Assembly: GCF_042695135.1 (NCBI RefSeq)
Contig: NZ_CP170547.1
Span: 1,302,001-1,366,000, forward strand
DNA: 64,000 bases
Source of the DNA: Epilithonimonas sp042695135
Lineage (GTDB): Bacteria; Bacteroidota; Bacteroidia; Flavobacteriales; Weeksellaceae
Reading direction: 5' to 3'
The position numbers and the translations under genes are program-made. Positions within the stretch are counted from its first letter, which is position 1; each line of letters starts with the position of its first letter. This document shows positions 9,273 through 17,265 of this stretch, piece after piece. A model generated the notes under the pieces. It searched no databases, was not told the DNA's origin, and worked only from the letters and a program-made list of their open reading frames with translations.

Positions 9273-11273
9273 TTACCCAATCAAATCCAAAAATTCCTGC
9301 TCATCCAAAATTGTAATACTTCCAATATCTTGTGCTTTCTTCAATTTACTTCCGGCTTTTTCGCCAACTACCAAATAATTCAGATTTTTAGAAACTGCCG
9401 AAATATTTTTCCCGCCGTGTTTTTCGACCATTTCCTCAGCAGATTCTCTTGTGAACAGTGATAGTTTTCCGGTGAACAGAAATGTTTTTCCGTCTAAAGC
9501 GTTGGATAAAACTTCATTCGTGTTTTCGCCTTTTTCCAATTGAACGCCGTAAGATTTTAACCGTTCTAGCATCAGAATATTTTCAGGATTATTAAAGAAA
9601 TCGACAATGCTGACCGCAATTTTTCCACCGATATCTTCGACCTGACAAAGTTCTTCCAAAGTTGCTTTTTTCAAATCATCAATCGTATTGAAGTTTTTTA
9701 CCAATTTCTTGGCAACCGTTTCTCCAACGTGTTTTATTCCGATTCCAAACAGGACTTTCTCAAACGGAATTTCTTTCGATTTTTCAATCCCGTCGATAAT
9801 ATTCTGAGCCGATTTTTCAGCCATTCTTTCTAAAGGAAGAATTTGCTCTTTTGTTAAAGCATAGAAATCTGCAGGATTTTCAATCAGTTTTTCTCTGTAA
9901 AGTTGTTCGATCGTTTCACCACCCAGATTCTCAATATTCAGGGCTTTTCTGGAAACATAATGGATCATTCTCCCCACAACTTGCGGCGGACAATGCAGAT
10001 AATTCAAACAAAAATGAATGGCCTGATCTTCGATTTTCACTAGTTCGGTTCCACATTCCGGACAAGATTTAATGTATTCAATTTCCTTACTTTCAGACGT
10101 CCTTTTTTCTGTGTTTACGCCGACAATCTTAGGAATGATCTCTCCGCCTTTTTCTACAAAAACAAAATCATGCTCGTGCAGATCAAGTTTTTTGATGATA
10201 TCTTCGTTATGGAGAGAAGCGCGTTTTACAACCGTTCCTGCCAGCAAAACCGGTTTCAGATTAGCAACAGGCGTTATTGCGCCGGTTCTTCCGACTTGGT
10301 AAGAGACACTCTGCAATTCTGTTTCTACTTTTTCAGCTTTGAATTTGTAAGCCATGGCCCAACGCGGAGATTTCGCCGTGTAACCAAGCTGTCTCTGTTG
10401 TTTCAATGAGTTGACTTTCAATACAATTCCATCGATTTCAAAAGGTAGTTCGTGGCGTTCTACATCCCAGAAATTAATAAATTCTTTTATTTCATCAAGA
10501 TTCTTGCAAAGTTTTGCCTGGTCTGAGATTGTAAAACCCCAATCGTGCGCTTTGTGAAGCAATTCCCAATGGCTTTCTGCCGGAACTTCCTGAGAAACGA
10601 ATTGGTACAAAACTGATGACAGCCTGCGTTTTCTCACTTCGCCGCTATCCTGCATTTTCAGACTTCCGCTTGCTGTATTTCTTGGATTCATAAAAGGATC
10701 CAGACCTTCTTCTTCACGCAGTTTATTGATTTTGTCGAAGTTTTTTCTGGTTAAATAAATTTCGCCCCGCATAAAAAAACGTTCCGGGAAATCACCTTTC
10801 AAAATAATCGGAATGTCTGAAATAGTCCGGACGTTTGAAGTGATTTCGTCGCCCTGAAAACCGTCGCCACGAGTGACAGCCTGAACTAATTTTCCATTTT
10901 CATAAAGGATAGAAATAGAGGCGCCGTCATATTTCAACTCAGCAACAAATTCCACAGGCTCATCAATGGTTTTGATAATTCGTTTTTCCCAGTCTGCCAA
11001 ATCATCAAAATCATAAGAATTGTCCAGAGAATACATCCTGAACTGATGCTGAACAGTCGGGAAATTTTTCGTGATTCCGCCACCAACACGGACAGTCGGA
11101 GAATTGTCGTCGTAAAATTCAGGATATTGAGCTTCAAGATCCTGAAGTTCTTTTAATAATAGATCAAATTCAAGGTCAGAGATGCTCGGCTCATCCATCA
11201 GATAATAGTTTTCGTTATGCTGGTTGAGTTCTTTGCGGAGTCGTTCTATCTTTTGCTGAATGTTTTCGGACAT
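9273..11273 (-). CDS. ligA: NAD-dependent DNA ligase LigA
   Basis: A 666-aa NAD-dependent ligase, the essential enzyme sealing nicks in replication and repair. The nucleotidyltransferase active site ELKYDGAS contains the adenylated Lys at residue 114. The order is then OB fold, four-Cys zinc finger (CPECGTEL ... FCLNYLHC), helix-hairpin-helix region and a C-terminal BRCT domain (about residues 590-666, DGKTFLFTGKLSLFTRESAE). Length is normal. A TATTTTTG box lies upstream at 11293-11300 (minus). Assignment is certain. Confidence 0.98.
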   Translation of the reverse strand: MSENIQQKIERLRKELNQHNENYYLMDEPSISDLEFDLLLKELQDLEAQYPEFYDDNSPTVRVGGGITKNFPTVQHQFRMYSLDNSYDFDDLADWEKRIIKTIDEPVEFVAELKYDGASISILYENGKLVQAVTRGDGFQGDEITSNVRTISDIPIILKGDFPERFFMRGEIYLTRKNFDKINKLREEEGLDPFMNPRNTASGSLKMQDSGEVRKRRLSSVLYQFVSQEVPAESHWELLHKAHDWGFTISDQAKLCKNLDEIKEFINFWDVERHELPFEIDGIVLKVNSLKQQRQLGYTAKSPRWAMAYKFKAEKVETELQSVSYQVGRTGAITPVANLKPVLLAGTVVKRASLHNEDIIKKLDLHEHDFVFVEKGGEIIPKIVGVNTEKRTSESKEIEYIKSCPECGTELVKIEDQAIHFCLNYLHCPPQVVGRMIHYVSRKALNIENLGGETIEQLYREKLIENPADFYALTKEQILPLERMAEKSAQNIIDGIEKSKEIPFEKVLFGIGIKHVGETVAKKLVKNFNTIDDLKKATLEELCQVEDIGGKIAVSIVDFFNNPENILMLERLKSYGVQLEKGENTNEVLSNALDGKTFLFTGKLSLFTRESAEEMVEKHGGKNISAVSKNLNYLVVGEKAGSKLKKAQDIGSITILDEQEFLDLIG

Positions 11274-11292
11274 CGGGGGAAATTATTTAAAG

Positions 11293-11300
11293 CAAAAATA
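11293..11300 (-). promoter_or_regulatory. -7 promoter element of ligA
   Basis: TATTTTTG on the minus strand, 19 bp upstream of the ligA ATG; it matches TAnnTTTG. The -33 element is not clear. Confidence 0.45.
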
Positions 11301-11361
11301 ACCAAAACAACCAAACCTTTGAAAATAAAATAAGTAATTTGGTCACTCAAAAATTTTATTA

Positions 11362-12108
11362 ATGAAGAAAGTATTTTCTTGTCTAAGCCTTATCACAACT
11401 ATGATTCTCAACGCTCAAACTCAGATCATTGCACACAGAGGTTTTTGGCAGACCGATCCGCCGACTACTGAAAATTCGATTCAGTCATTGAAAAATGCGC
11501 AAAATTTAAAAATCTATGGTGCCGAATTCGATGTGAGAATGTCAAAAGATGGTGTTCTGGTTATCAACCACGATGAGCATCACGGAACAATGCAAATTTC
11601 TGAAACCGATTTTAAAGAATTAGCAAAACTGAAGCTTTCCAACGGCGAAAAATATCCTACACTGAAAGATTATCTTAAACAAGGAAAGAAAGATAAAGGA
11701 CTGAAATTAATCATTGAAATAAAACCGGCAAAAACACCTGAACTTGAAAATGAGATCGTCAAGAAAACGATCCAAACAGTAACAGAATTGAAGCTGGATT
11801 CTCAGAGTGAATTCATTTCATTCAGCCTGAATGTCTGTAAAGAAATCAAGAAAGTTGAACCGAAATTCAAAGTACAATATCTTGAAGGCAATCTTTCGCC
11901 GCAACAAATAAAAGCGGAAGGATTGGGCGGAATCGATTACCATTACAGCGTTTTCGAAAAGAATCCGACATGGATTGCAGAAGCCAATTCGTTAGGATTG
12001 ATTACCAATTCCTGGACGGTGAATGATATTGAAGTTTATAAAAAACTGAAAGAACAAGGTCTCGGATTTGTAACCACCAATGTTCCTGACAAGCTGAAAG
12101 GTAAATAA
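11362..12108 (+). CDS. Exported glycerophosphodiester phosphodiesterase
   Basis: A 248-aa protein with a signal peptide (about residues 1-18, ending LNAQ) and a GDPD TIM barrel. Catalytic landmarks are the AHRGF histidine, EFDVRMSKDGVLVINHDE (metal and acid/base residues) and IIEIKP. The family hydrolyses glycerophosphodiesters to glycerol-3-phosphate and an alcohol; with a signal peptide it would act in the periplasm on released lipid head groups. It is divergent from ligA and stands alone. Confidence 0.9.
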   Translation: MKKVFSCLSLITTMILNAQTQIIAHRGFWQTDPPTTENSIQSLKNAQNLKIYGAEFDVRMSKDGVLVINHDEHHGTMQISETDFKELAKLKLSNGEKYPTLKDYLKQGKKDKGLKLIIEIKPAKTPELENEIVKKTIQTVTELKLDSQSEFISFSLNVCKEIKKVEPKFKVQYLEGNLSPQQIKAEGLGGIDYHYSVFEKNPTWIAEANSLGLITNSWTVNDIEVYKKLKEQGLGFVTTNVPDKLKGK

Positions 12109-12127
12109 GGAATTTTATTTTTATGCA

Positions 12128-12239
12128 CTTCGAGAGCCTCAGTGTGACAACGCGAATACAACTGTTTGTCAGTCTGATTCTCTCGAAGACTATTTATGGA
12201 CTTTCAACTCAAAGTTGTCAGTCTGAGGCTCTCGAAGAC
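12128..12239. repeat. Three copies of a 24-bp intergenic repeat
   Basis: Direct copies at 12167-12190 and 12216-12239 begin TGTCAGTCTGA and end CTCTCGAAGAC. An inverted copy at 12128-12149 reads CTTCGAGAGCCTCAG and onward. Opposed copies can fold into a long hairpin. Three further copies lie at 41987-42241. They occupy the gap between the GDPD and SDR genes, which holds no other gene. Confidence 0.7.
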
Positions 12240-12340
12240 TCTTTATAGACTTACCAAATGATAAGATTTCATTAAATCTAAAAGCAATGCTTCGTTTTTA
12301 AACAATCGTTTGGTAAATTTGCACCTGTAAAATAAGTACA

Positions 12341-13054
12341 ATGAATTTAAAAGGAAAAAATGCCATCATAACAGGCGGCGGAAGAGGACTTGGAAAAGCG
12401 GTTGCTACAATCCTTGCCAATGAAGGCGTGAATGTTGGCATCACGGGAAGAAACGAAAATTATCTAAAAATAGCAGCAAACGAACTGAAAGCAACAGGCG
12501 TGAAAGTAGCTTACGCCGTTTTCAGTGTTGATAATGAACTGGAAGTAAAAGCCGGAGTAGAATCTCTTGCCAATCAATTGGGAGACATAGATATTCTGGT
12601 CAATAATGCTGGAATCGGTGACTTTGGAAGTATTGAAGAAATGCCTTCTGAAACCTGGGAGCAGGTTATCAAAACCAATCTTTTCGGCGTTTATTATGTT
12701 GCGAAAGCAGTTTATCCTTATTTGAAAGAAAAAGGTCAGGGCGATATCGTAAATGTAGCTTCTACAGCAGGTTTGAAAGGCGGACCGAATATGTCAGCTT
12801 ATGCAGCGTCTAAGGCAGCAGTAGTTTCATTATCACAATCGATGATGGCAGAATGGCGAAAGGAAAATATCCGCGTCATTACGCTGACGCCGAGTACAAT
12901 TGCTTCTGATATGAGCATCAACGGTGGTTTGACAGACGGAAACCCGGATAAAGTGCTTCAGCCGGAAGACTTCGCAGAATGGGTGAGAGATATTCTGAAA
13001 ATGAATAGACGTGCATTGATTGCCAATGGTTCTATTTTCTCTACGAATCCTTAA
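12341..13054 (+). CDS. Short-chain dehydrogenase/reductase (FabG-like 3-ketoacyl-ACP reductase family)
   Basis: A 237-aa classical SDR. The cofactor motif TGGGRGLG begins near residue 11, NNAG is at 88-91, and the catalytic triad Ser141-Tyr154-Lys158 lies in VASTAGLKGG ... SAYAASKAA. The family reduces ketones or oxidises alcohols with NAD(P)H. FabG activity is possible but the gene is not in a fatty-acid cluster, so the substrate is unknown. A TAAATTTG box at 12314-12321 lies 19 bp before the ATG, and a terminator follows at 13074. Confidence 0.88.
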   Translation: MNLKGKNAIITGGGRGLGKAVATILANEGVNVGITGRNENYLKIAANELKATGVKVAYAVFSVDNELEVKAGVESLANQLGDIDILVNNAGIGDFGSIEEMPSETWEQVIKTNLFGVYYVAKAVYPYLKEKGQGDIVNVASTAGLKGGPNMSAYAASKAAVVSLSQSMMAEWRKENIRVITLTPSTIASDMSINGGLTDGNPDKVLQPEDFAEWVRDILKMNRRALIANGSIFSTNP

Positions 13055-13073
13055 GATTATTATTAAAAATATG

Positions 13074-13106
13074 AACGGTTCTACACTACTTGTGGAGCCG
13101 TTTTTT
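13074..13106 (+). terminator. Intrinsic terminator after the SDR gene
   Basis: A 12-bp stem with two G-T wobbles (AACGGTTCTACA, 13074-13085, with TGTGGAGCCGTT, 13091-13102) runs into a T tract. It lies between the SDR stop and the convergent monooxygenase stop. Confidence 0.8.
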
Positions 13107-13112
13107 ATGGAA

Positions 13113-14558
13113 TTAATCTTTCCTTTTCAAAACCTTTCCCCTTGGTTCATTGCCTTCATAGAGTGCAATTTCGGAATGCAGAAATTGTGCGGCTGCCGCA
13201 GAATCTTCTACTTTAACAGAACTTCTTTCTATCATTTCTGATTCAAAGTCTGATAAAACACTTTTTCTGATTCCCGCTGTTCGCCATTGCGATTGTGGTC
13301 TACATTTTTTTGAAATTTCACGAGCTAAAGATAACGCATCCAGCAAAGCCTGATTGGCGCCCTGGCCTTTGAAGGGACTCATTGGATGAGCCGCATCACC
13401 GATTAAGGTTGCTTTTCCGAAGTTTTTCAATAGTTCTGGCGAGAGCAATGCACGGTCATAAACGGGATATCCGGAAACCTGAGCTGCCAGAGTTGTGCTA
13501 ATAATTTCGGGAATTGGTGAATGCCAGTTTGTTCTTCGGATGGCTTCTTTCTTCAGTGCTTCGGAACCTTTAGAACTTAGATTTTTAGCTTCTTCTTCGG
13601 ACATCGGAAAACTCAATTGCCACATCACGGAATCGGCGTCGAATGGCATCATATAAATCCGTTCATTGCCATTAGCAGTCTGAAAAACCGTTGCCGAATC
13701 TAAGAGCGGACTGTCAATATTTTCTAATGCACTCAATGGGCAAATACCCAAAATCACAATGCAGTCAAGATAGCGCAAAGGTGAAATATCTTCGCCAATC
13801 AATAGATTACGGACAACACTTCGGATGCCGTCTGCGCCGATTACAAGATCTGCTTTTGCCGTTCTGGATTCGCCGTTGACTTGGAAGCTGAGGTCAATTT
13901 TACCCTCTTTATTTTTATTAAAGTCAATCAGCTGGTGTCCCCATTTTATCTTATCATTTCCGCCCAATTGTTCAATTAATGCAGAACGAAGCGATTGTCT
14001 GGCGATATGAATATTGGTTTTTTTAGGCGCTTGTTGCTGTGAGTTTTGTAGCCATTTTCTCATTCCCCATTCGGCAATCACTTTCCCGTCCGTCGTTTGA
14101 ACCAGATGTCTTGTGGAGACTACACCTTTGTCTAAATTGAAAATACCGAAACCTTCAATCGCCTTGCTGGCCTGCTGCAAGGTAAGTCCGTAGCCTTGAG
14201 ATCTTTCATTAAAACTATTGTCGCGTTCGTAAATCGTAAAGGGAATCCCACGATGCAGGCAAGCCACTGCAAGCGCAACGCCGCCAATTCCGCCGCCGAT
14301 GATGGCGACGTGAGGGAAATTATCGGTATCTAGAATGGGATTATTTTCTGCGGGAATTAATCCTGACCCAGAGCAAATAGGACAAGTATATAAATGCGCT
14401 TCCGGACGAACAGGCACGGTTCCTTCGCCATTTGTTTTCTCAAAAAGTTCCAGTTCAGATTGATAGCGGAGCCTCAGGCTTTTTTTGATTCTCCTCTTTT
14501 TCTTTCCGAGACCCAGACATTCTTTGCAGATTGTAAAACAAGGTGTTTTGGTTTGCAT
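13113..14558 (-). CDS. FAD-dependent monooxygenase with N-terminal DnaJ-like zinc motif
   Basis: A 481-aa protein. Residues 1-75 carry two CxxCxGxG motifs, CKECLGLG (11-18) and CPICSGSG (59-66), the pattern of the DnaJ cysteine-rich zinc finger. From residue about 83 there is a complete PHBH-fold flavin monooxygenase: HVAIIGGGIGG for FAD, a DG motif (LVIGADGIRSVVR) and the GD motif LIGDAAHPMSPFKGQGANQA. Relatives hydroxylate aromatic or antibiotic substrates; the catalytic part loosely resembles TetX but is not clearly TetX. Substrate unknown. The N-terminal zinc module is atypical for this enzyme class. Confidence 0.85.
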   Translation of the reverse strand: MQTKTPCFTICKECLGLGKKKRRIKKSLRLRYQSELELFEKTNGEGTVPVRPEAHLYTCPICSGSGLIPAENNPILDTDNFPHVAIIGGGIGGVALAVACLHRGIPFTIYERDNSFNERSQGYGLTLQQASKAIEGFGIFNLDKGVVSTRHLVQTTDGKVIAEWGMRKWLQNSQQQAPKKTNIHIARQSLRSALIEQLGGNDKIKWGHQLIDFNKNKEGKIDLSFQVNGESRTAKADLVIGADGIRSVVRNLLIGEDISPLRYLDCIVILGICPLSALENIDSPLLDSATVFQTANGNERIYMMPFDADSVMWQLSFPMSEEEAKNLSSKGSEALKKEAIRRTNWHSPIPEIISTTLAAQVSGYPVYDRALLSPELLKNFGKATLIGDAAHPMSPFKGQGANQALLDALSLAREISKKCRPQSQWRTAGIRKSVLSDFESEMIERSSVKVEDSAAAAQFLHSEIALYEGNEPRGKVLKRKD

Positions 14559-14587
14559 TTTATGGACTTCCTGTAATAAAAATTTAT

Positions 14588-16711
14588 TTAAATAATCATC
14601 GTAAGCTGAATTCTTTTCCGCGCTTCATCTACTTCTACGACTTTTACCTGAACGTGTTGATGCAATTTTACCACTTCATTCACGTCGGATATAAAACCTT
14701 CTTTCAGCTGGGAAATATGAACCAATCCGCTTTCCTTGATGCCCAGATCTACGAAGCATCCGAAAGCCGTAATATTGTTGACGATACCAGGTAAGATCAT
14801 TCCGGGTTTGAGGTTTTTTATTGATTTCACATTCGGGTCAAACTCGAAGACTTTCGCTGCCTTTCTTGGGTCTAATCCCGGTTTTTCGAGTTCTTTCAAA
14901 ATGTCTTTGATTCCCAGGATTCCGATCTCAGGCGTGGTATATTTTTCAGGATTAATGAGCGCTATTTTCTCTTTGTTTGAGATTAATTCTTCCGTTTTAA
15001 GACCAAGATCTTTCGCCATTTTTTCGATGGTTTTATAGGCTTCCGGATGTACTGCAGAATTATCCAAAGGATTCTTAGCATTCTTAATTCTTACAAAAGC
15101 AGCTGCCTGTTGATATGCTTTTTCGCCAAGTCGAGGGACTTTTTTAAGTTCTTTTCTTTCCGTGAATGCACCATTTTCTGTTCGGTAATTCACGATGTTT
15201 TCTGCCATTTTTTCTCCGATGCCGGACACATAACTTAAAAGAGATTTGCTGGCTGTATTTAAATTAATTCCGACTGAGTTTACAGAACGGATTACGGTAT
15301 TATCTAATTCTTCTTTCAGTTTGGTCTGATCCACATCGTGCTGATATTGTCCTACGCCAATGGATTTAGCATCTATCTTCACGAGTTCTGCCAAAGGATC
15401 TGCCAATCGTCGCCCGATGGAAACTGCACCACGAACGGTGACATCATAATTCGGAAATTCGTCTCTTGCAATTTTACTTGCCGAATAGATAGATGCTCCA
15501 GCTTCTGAAACGACAAAAACCTGAATCGGTTTATCAAATGCAATTTTCTTAATAAAGAATTCGGTTTCTCTACCAGCGGTTCCGTTACCGATAGAAATGG
15601 CCTGGATATTATAGGCATTCACCATCGAGCGGATTTTCTTCATCGCCATTCCGGTTTCGTTTTGTGGTGCGTGCGGATAGATGGTTTCGTTGTTCAGAAG
15701 GTCACCTTTTTCATCAAGACAAACCACTTTACAACCGGTTCTAAAGCCTGGGTCAATCGCCAAAATTCTTTTTTCTCCCAACGGTGAAGCTAACAACAAT
15801 TGCTGGAGATTCTCAGAGAAGACCTCAATCGCTTTGATATCTGCTTTTTCTTTCGCTTCCTGCAAAGCTTCGTTGGAAATAGCAGGTTCCAATAATCGTT
15901 TATAAGAATCTGCGATGGCAAGTTGTATTTGCTTTGTGGTTGAGTTGTTGCTTTTAATAACTGCGTTTTCCATCATTTCCAACGCTTCATCTTTTTCTAT
16001 ATCGATGGAAACTTTTACAAAACCTTCATTTTCTGCACGCAGCATTGCCAGTAATCTGTGACTTGGGATTCTGTTCAGCGCTTCCTGCCAATCGAAGTAT
16101 TGGGAGAATTTCTGTGCAGCTTCATCTTCTTTTTTAGCTTTCACTACTTTAGAAGTAATAACTGCTTTTCTCTGGAATAATCTTCTGATGTTTTTACGGA
16201 TGTACAGATTTTCATTGATCCATTCTGCCATAATATCCCTTGCGCCCTGCAAGGCTTCTGCTTCATCTGCCACATCTTTATTCAGATATTTTGAAGCGAG
16301 AAATTCCACATCGTCATTTCTCTGGCTCATAATGATCTTCGCCAAAGGTTCCAGGCCTTTTTCTCTTGCCGAATCAGCTTTGGTTTTCTTGCGTTTTTTA
16401 TAAGGGAGATAGAGATCTTCCAACTCCTGAAGATCAAAACTCTGTTCTATTTTTTGGTTAAGTTCAGAAGTTAAAGCATTTTGTTCTTCGATGGATTTCA
16501 GGATGCTTTCTTTCCTTTTGGTGATTTCGTCGTATTGCTTGTTCAGCTTGTAGATATTCTCGATCGCCACCTCATCCAGGTTTCCTGTCCGGTCTTTTCT
16601 GTAACGTGCAATGAAGGGTATGGTGCAGTCTTCGGATAAAAGCTGTAGCGTGCTTTCTATGCTTTTAAATGAAATATTGAGCTGTTTTTGTATAAATTCT
16701 GAAGAAGTCAT
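14588..16711 (-). CDS. tex: Tex-family RNA-binding transcription accessory protein
   Basis: A 707-aa Tex protein. The order is the N-terminal Tex helical domain, an RNase-H-like fold (LAIDPGFRTGCKVVCLDEKG near the middle), helix-hairpin-helix repeats (GINLNTASKSLLSYVSGIGE) and a C-terminal S1 RNA-binding domain ending RIQLTMII. Tex binds nucleic acid and influences transcription; its exact role is unclear. Length is close to the family norm. The flavin monooxygenase starts 29 bp downstream on the same strand, so some co-transcription is possible. Confidence 0.95.
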   Translation of the reverse strand: MTSSEFIQKQLNISFKSIESTLQLLSEDCTIPFIARYRKDRTGNLDEVAIENIYKLNKQYDEITKRKESILKSIEEQNALTSELNQKIEQSFDLQELEDLYLPYKKRKKTKADSAREKGLEPLAKIIMSQRNDDVEFLASKYLNKDVADEAEALQGARDIMAEWINENLYIRKNIRRLFQRKAVITSKVVKAKKEDEAAQKFSQYFDWQEALNRIPSHRLLAMLRAENEGFVKVSIDIEKDEALEMMENAVIKSNNSTTKQIQLAIADSYKRLLEPAISNEALQEAKEKADIKAIEVFSENLQQLLLASPLGEKRILAIDPGFRTGCKVVCLDEKGDLLNNETIYPHAPQNETGMAMKKIRSMVNAYNIQAISIGNGTAGRETEFFIKKIAFDKPIQVFVVSEAGASIYSASKIARDEFPNYDVTVRGAVSIGRRLADPLAELVKIDAKSIGVGQYQHDVDQTKLKEELDNTVIRSVNSVGINLNTASKSLLSYVSGIGEKMAENIVNYRTENGAFTERKELKKVPRLGEKAYQQAAAFVRIKNAKNPLDNSAVHPEAYKTIEKMAKDLGLKTEELISNKEKIALINPEKYTTPEIGILGIKDILKELEKPGLDPRKAAKVFEFDPNVKSIKNLKPGMILPGIVNNITAFGCFVDLGIKESGLVHISQLKEGFISDVNEVVKLHQHVQVKVVEVDEARKRIQLTMII

Positions 16712-17055
16712 TTCTAGGTTTTGAAAAGCGAAAATAGTGTTTTGAAATTAAAAACACAGGTAGCAACAACCCGAAATTTCCAAAAGAAACTTAGTGGATT
16801 GTTTTAAATGACTTGTATTAAAGAATATTAATTATGAGTTAAACCTGAGCTAAGGAATCCAATCTAATCGCAAAGTTTTTATAAGTTTAAAGTTTCCAAA
16901 GCATCAATAAAATTGATATTGTATGAAGTATTGAATTTTTTAAAAAGTTTTTAAATCAACTTGTTGATTCTTTGGCTTCTTCGTCGTTCTTTTTTCTTAC
17001 AAGACCTTTGCGATAATATTTAATTTCCGGAAAATATTAAATAACACCCGTTGCT
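16712..17055. other. Intergenic gap without a recognised gene
   Basis: AT-rich sequence between tex and a small minus-strand gene. The only structure seen is an imperfect palindrome centred on TTTCCGGAAA near 17046, just beyond the end of the small gene; it could act as its terminator. Nothing else is supported. Confidence 0.4.
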
Positions 17056-17172
17056 TTATTCATCATCCATTTCCTTTTCTTTCCTCAATAAAGCAACAAA
17101 AAGCATTGAAATCAAAATAACAGGCCCGAATAACTCCAATCCGAAAGCTCCAAAAATTGCTAATACTAACAT
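17056..17172 (-). CDS. Putative 38-residue single-span membrane protein
   Basis: A minus-strand ORF encodes MLVLAIFGAFGLELFGPVIL, then ISMLFVALLRKEKEMDDE. It has one long hydrophobic segment and then a basic and an acidic tail, the layout of a small inner-membrane protein. A TAGCTTTG promoter box at 17189-17196 (minus) lies 16 bp upstream of the ATG. It is not overlapped by another gene and sits between two minus-strand genes. Function unknown. Short length makes this uncertain. Confidence 0.45.
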   Translation of the reverse strand: MLVLAIFGAFGLELFGPVILISMLFVALLRKEKEMDDE

Positions 17173-17188
17173 ACTCTAATATTTGCAC

Positions 17189-17196
17189 CAAAGCTA
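17189..17196 (-). promoter_or_regulatory. -7 promoter element of the small membrane protein gene
   Basis: TAGCTTTG on the minus strand, a full match to TAnnTTTG. No clear TTG is found at the -33 position. Confidence 0.4.
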
Positions 17197-17265
17197 AAAT
17201 GATTTTATGGTTCTGCTTTACGTATAAATACTGATTTTTATATAAGTAGTTGTCTTTTAGAGTTA

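Noticed and set aside
13113..14558. Tetracycline-inactivating TetX identity for the flavin monooxygenase
   Set aside because: The fold and some motifs agree, but the sequence is not close enough to claim resistance, and the zinc-motif N-terminus is unlike TetX.
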